Below are positions 58,240-64,000 of a stretch of 64,000 nucleotides of DNA, piece after piece. How positions within the stretch are numbered: the stretch's first letter is position 1; each line of letters starts with the position of its first letter. The translations under genes were made by a program, and so were the position numbers. This stretch comes from Streptococcus sp. GTDB taxonomy: Bacteria > Bacillota > Bacilli > Lactobacillales > Streptococcaceae. The notes under the pieces were generated by a model. It was not told where the DNA came from and ran no database searches. It was given only the letters and a program-made list of their open reading frames with translations. The stretch is taken from contig JAUMZQ010000005.1 in assembly GCA_030528055.1 (NCBI GenBank), positions 1 to 64,000 of the forward strand, given 5' to 3'.

Positions 58240-59573
58240 AACATTCTGATAATTTGACTCATCACGAGCAACTTCGCTTAGATTATTTACATAAGAATTA
58301 TTATTATCTGAACGACAAAGAAAAAAAAGAATTTAATTTTTTACGCCAAAAATCACAAGGTAATACTAGCGATGCGCATTTAAATGCTAAGAAAGTAGAT
58401 TCTAACCAAGAAATAAACCCTATTTCAACTGAAAAAGAATTAGATGAAATAGATTCTCTTCCTAAATACCCTGATCGTTCAGCCAGTAGAAAAAAGAAGC
58501 GGATATCTAAAAAACAAACTGAAGCAAATCAACCATCTCCGAAAACTCCTAAAAAAAGATTTCGAATTAAGCGTATTTTGATGTGGTTGGGCTTGTTTAT
58601 CCTCTTAGTTCTGGGAGGAATGATTTTTATGTTTGTTAAAGGACTATCTTCTGCATCTGAAAAAAATTCTAAAGCAGCTGAAGTAGAATATTTTGATGGG
58701 CAGGAAACAAAAGACGGTATCAATATTCTCATATTGGGAACAGATGGTCGAGTAGGTGAAAACTCTGAAGAAACAAGAACTGACTCGATTATGGTTTTAA
58801 ATGTTGGAAACAAAGACAATAAAATCAAACTAGTCAGCTTTATGAGAGATACTTTAATTCATATTGACGGCGTGAGCAATACCTATTCCGATCCTTCTCA
58901 AGCTGATTACTACGACCAAAAATTGAATTCTTCTTACACCATAGGAGAGCAAAACAACCACCACGGAGCAGATTTCGTTCGTCAAATGCTAAAGGATAAT
59001 TTTGATATTGATATCAAGTATTACGCATTGGTGGATTTCCAAACCTTTGCGACAGCTATTGATACGCTCTTCCCAAATGGAGTGACAATGAACGCTCAAT
59101 TTTCAACGATTGATGGAGAGCCTGTCTCTGAAGTTGAAGTACCAGATGACTTGAATATGAAAGATGGCGTCGTTCCGAATCAGACAATTAAAGTCGGAAA
59201 ACAACAAATGGATGGTCGAACTCTTCTTAATTACGCTCGTTTCCGTAAAGATGATGAAGGTGATTTTGGTCGTACCAGACGGCAACAAGAAGTTATGACG
59301 GCTGTGCTCCAACAGGTAAAAGATCCGACTAAATTGTTTACAGGTTCTGAAGCTTTAGGAAAAGTATTTGCCCTAACTTCAACAAATGTTCCCTATAGTT
59401 TTCTTTTGACCAATGGTTTGTCTTTATTGAGTAGTTCACGTAATGGTGTTGAACGCATGACCATTCCAGCAAATGGCGACTGGGTGGATGCCTATGACAT
59501 GTACGGTGGTCAAGGACTACTAGTTGATTTTGAAGCCTATAAAGAAAAATTATCACAACTTGGACTAAGATAA
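58236..59573 (+). CDS. LytR-CpsA-Psr family glycopolymer transferase
   Basis: A 445-residue LCP protein that attaches anionic glycopolymers to peptidoglycan. A long basic cytoplasmic part (KKRISKKQTEANQ) precedes one membrane helix near residues 112-132 (ILMWLGLFILLVLGGMIFMF). The LCP domain follows, with ILGTDGR, RTDSIMVLNV, SFMRDTLI and NYARFRKDDEGDFGRTRRQQEV. Its place after pheA is conserved in streptococci, where it is often named Psr. A terminator follows. Confidence 0.92.
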   Translation: MKHSDNLTHHEQLRLDYLHKNYYYLNDKEKKEFNFLRQKSQGNTSDAHLNAKKVDSNQEINPISTEKELDEIDSLPKYPDRSASRKKKRISKKQTEANQPSPKTPKKRFRIKRILMWLGLFILLVLGGMIFMFVKGLSSASEKNSKAAEVEYFDGQETKDGINILILGTDGRVGENSEETRTDSIMVLNVGNKDNKIKLVSFMRDTLIHIDGVSNTYSDPSQADYYDQKLNSSYTIGEQNNHHGADFVRQMLKDNFDIDIKYYALVDFQTFATAIDTLFPNGVTMNAQFSTIDGEPVSEVEVPDDLNMKDGVVPNQTIKVGKQQMDGRTLLNYARFRKDDEGDFGRTRRQQEVMTAVLQQVKDPTKLFTGSEALGKVFALTSTNVPYSFLLTNGLSLLSSSRNGVERMTIPANGDWVDAYDMYGGQGLLVDFEAYKEKLSQLGLR

Positions 59574-59580
59574 TGATATA

Positions 59581-59615
59581 ATAGGAAATGGTAACTGCAT
59601 CATTTCCTATTTTTT
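59581..59615 (+). terminator. Terminator of the aro-LCP operon
   Basis: ATAGGAAATG pairs perfectly with CATTTCCTAT around a ten-base loop, followed by TTTTT. Confidence 0.8.
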
Positions 59616-59620
59616 AGTAA

Positions 59621-61003
<1,383 letters not shown>

Positions 61004-61027
61004 AAACCCTTGAACGAAGAAGAAAAT

Positions 61028-61330
61028 ATGTTGTCCCTTTTTGGAACACCTGGATTTTATGAAACCAACTTAAATATATTGAATAATCAGCCAGAAGATG
61101 TCATGGGATTAGTTTTATTATTGTATTGGAGCCAAAATTTAGACAACTTTAATAAATTTTCCGAACTTAGTTTTTTGGAAGCTATGGAATATACTATGAA
61201 TTTTAACTTATCCCGAATGGATATACTTGATGAATCAGATAGATTTTATAGTGTATATAAAAAGGCATTTAGTTATAAATATGAAAGTTTTTCTGAATTA
61301 AAGAAAGATTTTATAGAGATATTAAAATAA
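61028..61330 (+). CDS. Small unknown protein upstream of ABC genes
   Basis: A 100-residue acidic, aromatic-rich protein with no signal peptide, no double-glycine leader and only one weak hydrophobic stretch (VMGLVLLLYWS). Family not recognised. The ATG at 61028 is chosen over a TTG at 61010 because GAAGAAG precedes it, but the site is weak. Only 14 bases separate it from the ABC ATPase, so it may function with the transporter. Confidence 0.55.
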   Translation: MLSLFGTPGFYETNLNILNNQPEDVMGLVLLLYWSQNLDNFNKFSELSFLEAMEYTMNFNLSRMDILDESDRFYSVYKKAFSYKYESFSELKKDFIEILK

Positions 61331-61344
61331 AGGTAGGGGTTGTT

Positions 61345-62262
61345 ATGAACTGCTTTTTTGAAATGAATAATGTAAGTGTTTATTATGGTGATGTGTTGGC
61401 ATTGAAAAATATATCTTTACAAATTAATAAGGGAGATTTTATTGGATTATTAGGTTCTAACGGTGCAGGTAAATCAACATTAATAAATTCAATTGTTGCG
61501 TTACAAGAAATTCATTCAGGAGAAATAGAATATTGTGATCAAGATTTAATAGCTAGTTCGCAACCTTTTACTTGTCTAGGATTTACCCCTCAAACCACGG
61601 TAATTGATTTTTATACTACTGTGAAAGATAATATAATGCTAGGTCTTAACCTTGCTGGTAAGTTTGGTAAAGATGCCGAAATGTTATGCCAAGCTGCCTT
61701 AGAAATTATGGGATTAGCTGATAAAAGTGAAAATTTAGTCGAGACCTTGTCTGGAGGGCAACTGCAACGTGTTCAAATTGCTAGGGCTATAGCTCATGAT
61801 CCAGATTTTTATATTTTAGATGAACCTACTGTCGGTTTAGATACAGAATCAGCTGAAAAATTTTTAATATACTTGAAAGAAAAAAGTGCGGAAGGCAAAA
61901 CTATTATAATATCTTCGCATGATATTAATTTGCTAGAAAAGTTTTGTGAGAAAATACTTTTCTTAAAAAACGGGTCTTTATCGTTTTTGGGGGATATACA
62001 CGATTTTGTTGATAATTCGACTATTAAATTAAATTTCTCAATACTGGATGAAGTTTCTCAATACCAAATTGATTTTCTGGAGAGTTACAGATTTAAAGTT
62101 TTTGTCGAGAGTAACAGTAGTTTTATGATAGAAGTTCCTATTGACGAAAACATCTTGGATATTATTAACGAGATAGGAAAAATATTTAAAATTACAAATT
62201 TTTCAACAGCGAAGTCAACATTGCAAGAAAGTTACTTGAAAAGAATAGGAGGAGAAAAATGA
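61345..62262 (+). CDS. ABC-2 exporter ATPase (DrrA-like)
   Basis: A 305-residue ATPase. Walker A GSNGAGKST, LSGGQLQRVQIARA, YILDEPTVGLD and the SSHD switch His are intact. A C-terminal extension of ~85 residues (from about 220) is like those of DrrA-type drug or peptide exporters. It overlaps the permease start by four bases (ATGA). Located in the segment inserted at the rumA site. Confidence 0.87.
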   Translation: MNCFFEMNNVSVYYGDVLALKNISLQINKGDFIGLLGSNGAGKSTLINSIVALQEIHSGEIEYCDQDLIASSQPFTCLGFTPQTTVIDFYTTVKDNIMLGLNLAGKFGKDAEMLCQAALEIMGLADKSENLVETLSGGQLQRVQIARAIAHDPDFYILDEPTVGLDTESAEKFLIYLKEKSAEGKTIIISSHDINLLEKFCEKILFLKNGSLSFLGDIHDFVDNSTIKLNFSILDEVSQYQIDFLESYRFKVFVESNSSFMIEVPIDENILDIINEIGKIFKITNFSTAKSTLQESYLKRIGGEK

Positions 62263-63059
62263 GAGCAGAAGAATTGAGGCATAGGTCTGATTTAGGGATA
62301 AGAGGTCTAATTATTATTGCAAAAAATGAAATCATTGCTTTCTTTAGAAGCAAGGGATTGATACTTTCTCAATTTCTCCAACCAATTCTATATGTTGTGT
62401 TTATAATAATAGGATTAAATTCTTCAATTAATAACATTACTTACTATAATATAAAAACATCTTATGCAGAATATACAATTATCGGTGTTATAGCTTTACT
62501 GATAATTGGACAGATGACTCAGGTCATTTATAGGGTGACAATAGACAAAAAATATGGGCTGTTAGCTTTAAAATTATGTAGTGGAGTTCGTCCTTTATAT
62601 TATACATTAGGTATGAGTATCTATTCTATACTGGGACTGGTAGTACAAGAAATTGTTATATATATAATTACATTGATATTCGGAATAAATATCTTAATAG
62701 ATAGATTTCTTTATGTAATTGGTTTATCTATCATTGTCCTTTTATTTTGGGTTTCCCTTGCAATTTTAATTACAATGTTCATAAATGATTACAGAAGTCG
62801 TGATATTGTAATACGTTTTGTACTTACACCGCTTGGCTTTACAGCCCCAGTTTTCTATATAATGGACTCTGCTCCAAGCGCAGTAAGATGGATTGGTCAG
62901 TTGAACCCGCTAACCTACCAATTGGATATTTTAAGAAAATTTTATTTTAAGTTTTCAACAACTTTAGAATTATTTTTTTTGTTGCTAACGTCTTTACTTG
63001 CTCTCGTAGCTGTTACTTTTATTATACCTAAAATAAAATTGGTTCTAATAGAGAGATAA
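62259..63059 (+). CDS. ABC-2 exporter permease (DrrB-like)
   Basis: A 266-residue membrane protein with six helices and a basic cytoplasmic start (RAEELRHRSDLGIRG). The ABC-2 pattern is clear: GVIALLIIGQMTQVIYR in the middle and FVLTPLGFTAPVFYIMDSAPSAVRWIGQLNPLTYQ, the conserved loop of DrrB-type permeases. Partner of the ATPase upstream. Ends directly at a strong terminator. Confidence 0.87.
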   Translation: MRAEELRHRSDLGIRGLIIIAKNEIIAFFRSKGLILSQFLQPILYVVFIIIGLNSSINNITYYNIKTSYAEYTIIGVIALLIIGQMTQVIYRVTIDKKYGLLALKLCSGVRPLYYTLGMSIYSILGLVVQEIVIYIITLIFGINILIDRFLYVIGLSIIVLLFWVSLAILITMFINDYRSRDIVIRFVLTPLGFTAPVFYIMDSAPSAVRWIGQLNPLTYQLDILRKFYFKFSTTLELFFLLLTSLLALVAVTFIIPKIKLVLIER

Positions 63060-63083
63060 AAGCTGGAACGTCCAGCTTTTTTT
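63058..63083 (+). terminator. Terminator of the ABC pair
   Basis: AAAGCTGGA, loop ACG, TCCAGCTTT and a T run, overlapping the permease stop. Confidence 0.85.
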
Positions 63084-63084
63084 C

Positions 63085-63522
63085 TTAATATGATTGAGTT
63101 GGACAAGCAGGGATTGATTATCGGTGTTTGAGATGATACAATGAGCAAACAATATTAACACTTGCATGCATTGGTACATGAGGAATAATTATTAAAAAAT
63201 GTGGTTATTAGATATCTTCTTCTAAGTTTCCAAAAGTGGGGAGGAATTAGTTGATAAAGGTAACATGTTTTTTCTTACTCTGGGAAAATTGGACGATGGA
63301 GCAGTGTAGGAATTACTAACAAAGATATGCTTCAGAAAGTTGTTTTTCGTTGACTAGAGTATTATTATCTAGCACGAGTTTAATTCTTTATCTAGGAGTG
63401 AATAAGTTTAACCTTTTGTGAGTTGGTGAACAAGATAATTAGGATCTAATTTCGTTCTATAATATAATTCTAAATTTGACTGAATTTATTTCGTTTCATA
63501 GTATAGGTATTAACCGTCAAGA
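63085..63522. other. Gene-free stretch inside the inserted segment
   Basis: No open frame with a start and ribosome-binding site is convincing. ATGAGCAAACAATATTAAC near 63140 looks like a short broken frame, possibly a remnant of a lost gene or insertion sequence, but no family could be named. Confidence 0.4.
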
Positions 63523-63545
63523 CACGTTGAGTGCGTAGCTCTGCT
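63523..63545 (+). repeat. attR-like copy of the rlmD 3' end
   Basis: CACGTTGAGTGCGTAGCTCT plus GCT. Read in the rlmD frame with the next bases it gives [11 protein letters not shown] and TAG. Most differences from the attL copy are silent. Confidence 0.75.
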
Positions 63546-63582
63546 CGTAAAAATCTAGAAACCTTTTAGCAAAAGGCTTCAT

Positions 63583-63610
63583 AAAGTCACTGTTTCCAGT
63601 GACTTTTTTA
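63583..63610 (+). terminator. Strong terminator after the attR-like site
   Basis: AAAGTCACTG, loop TTTC, CAGTGACTTT and a T run. Probably the original terminator of rlmD. Confidence 0.8.
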
Positions 63611-64000
63611 CTTTGATGAAGATACATAAAAGCAACCACTTAATTAGAGATTAGTTATTCCTATAGATGGGGGCTAGAAATGTATACTAGCCATTCTTTA
63701 TATTATTTATATTTCAAATGCCAACATTTTACTTATATTATAATTTTTTGTAAAGAATCTGTAATTTTCGATTGTGTAAGGCTGCAGAATTCTATATAAT
63801 TTTATTAAGCAAAAAATATCACTGTAGTGGACGGAAAATTTTAAATAGCTAAAGTATCCATTGTAGCAATAGGAAGCAATAGTTTTGTAAATATTGTCAA
63901 TGATACTTTAAGTAGAGAACATTCAAAAACTTTTTATTATTCTATTTTTTTAAGAAAAGAGTTAATTAGAGTTAGAAATTGGAATTATGGAGAAGTGACA
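63611..64000. other. Right end without a visible gene
   Basis: AT-rich sequence with many stops on both strands. A gene may begin beyond the window, but none can be supported here. Confidence 0.5.

Noticed and set aside
61028..61330. Bacteriocin precursor beside an exporter
   Set aside because: No leader with double glycine, too long and acidic, and no processing enzyme nearby.

Overview
The window looks like a chromosomal segment of a low-GC Firmicute, almost certainly a Streptococcus. It has AT-rich codon use, TGn-extended -10 boxes, the dnaE-pfkA-pyk block, the pdp-deoC-cdd-bmpA-nup nucleoside block, murB-potABCD, rplU-prp-rpmA with the Prp-cleaved L27 extension, aroA-aroK-pheA-LCP, and a wall-anchored protein with SHIRT repeats. 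The species cannot be settled from sequence reading alone.

Layout. 1-4663 is a tandem array of at least eight paralogous genes (plus the tail of a ninth) for small membrane-anchored extracytoplasmic proteins, with mosaic signs of gene conversion. 4819-10591 is housekeeping: dnaE, pfkA, pyk. 10772-17808 is an accessory four-gene operon with its own promoter and terminator: a dynamin-like GTPase, a large HerA/DUF87-type ATPase with a Ser/Thr/Gly-rich insert, an HNH/Endo VII (WHE/WHH-type) nuclease toxin and a small acidic probable immunity protein. This is the most likely undescribed system in the window. 18084-20450 is a cell-wall adhesin with FctA-like and SHIRT domains and an unusual LPRTN sorting motif. 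20611-22975 is an ABC exporter.

23072-27356 is mostly leftward: an S24/XRE regulator, DegV, a FlaR-like P-loop protein, rpsT and coaA, with one rightward TetR gene. A 25-bp perfect palindrome covers the -35 boxes of the divergent promoters of coaA and the nucleoside salvage/uptake region (27451-35223). Next come an NAD-binding protein, an unknown membrane protein, and a LanFEG-type transporter with its two-component system (37064-41361), but no lantibiotic biosynthesis genes. 41463-59573 returns to core functions: polysaccharide deacetylase, hom-thrB, murB, potABCD, a NifS-like desulfurase with thiI, a GNAT gene, the rplU-prp-rpmA operon with an L21 leader, an L-2-hydroxyacid dehydrogenase, and aroA-aroK-pheA-LCP.

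The right end (59648-63610) holds rlmD (rumA). Its last codons recur in frame 2.55 kb downstream, followed by a strong terminator. This is the footprint of site-specific integration at the rumA 3' end. The segment between the two att-like copies carries a small unknown gene and an ABC transporter pair but no integrase, so it resembles a decayed or cis-mobilizable element. The final 390 bases show no gene.
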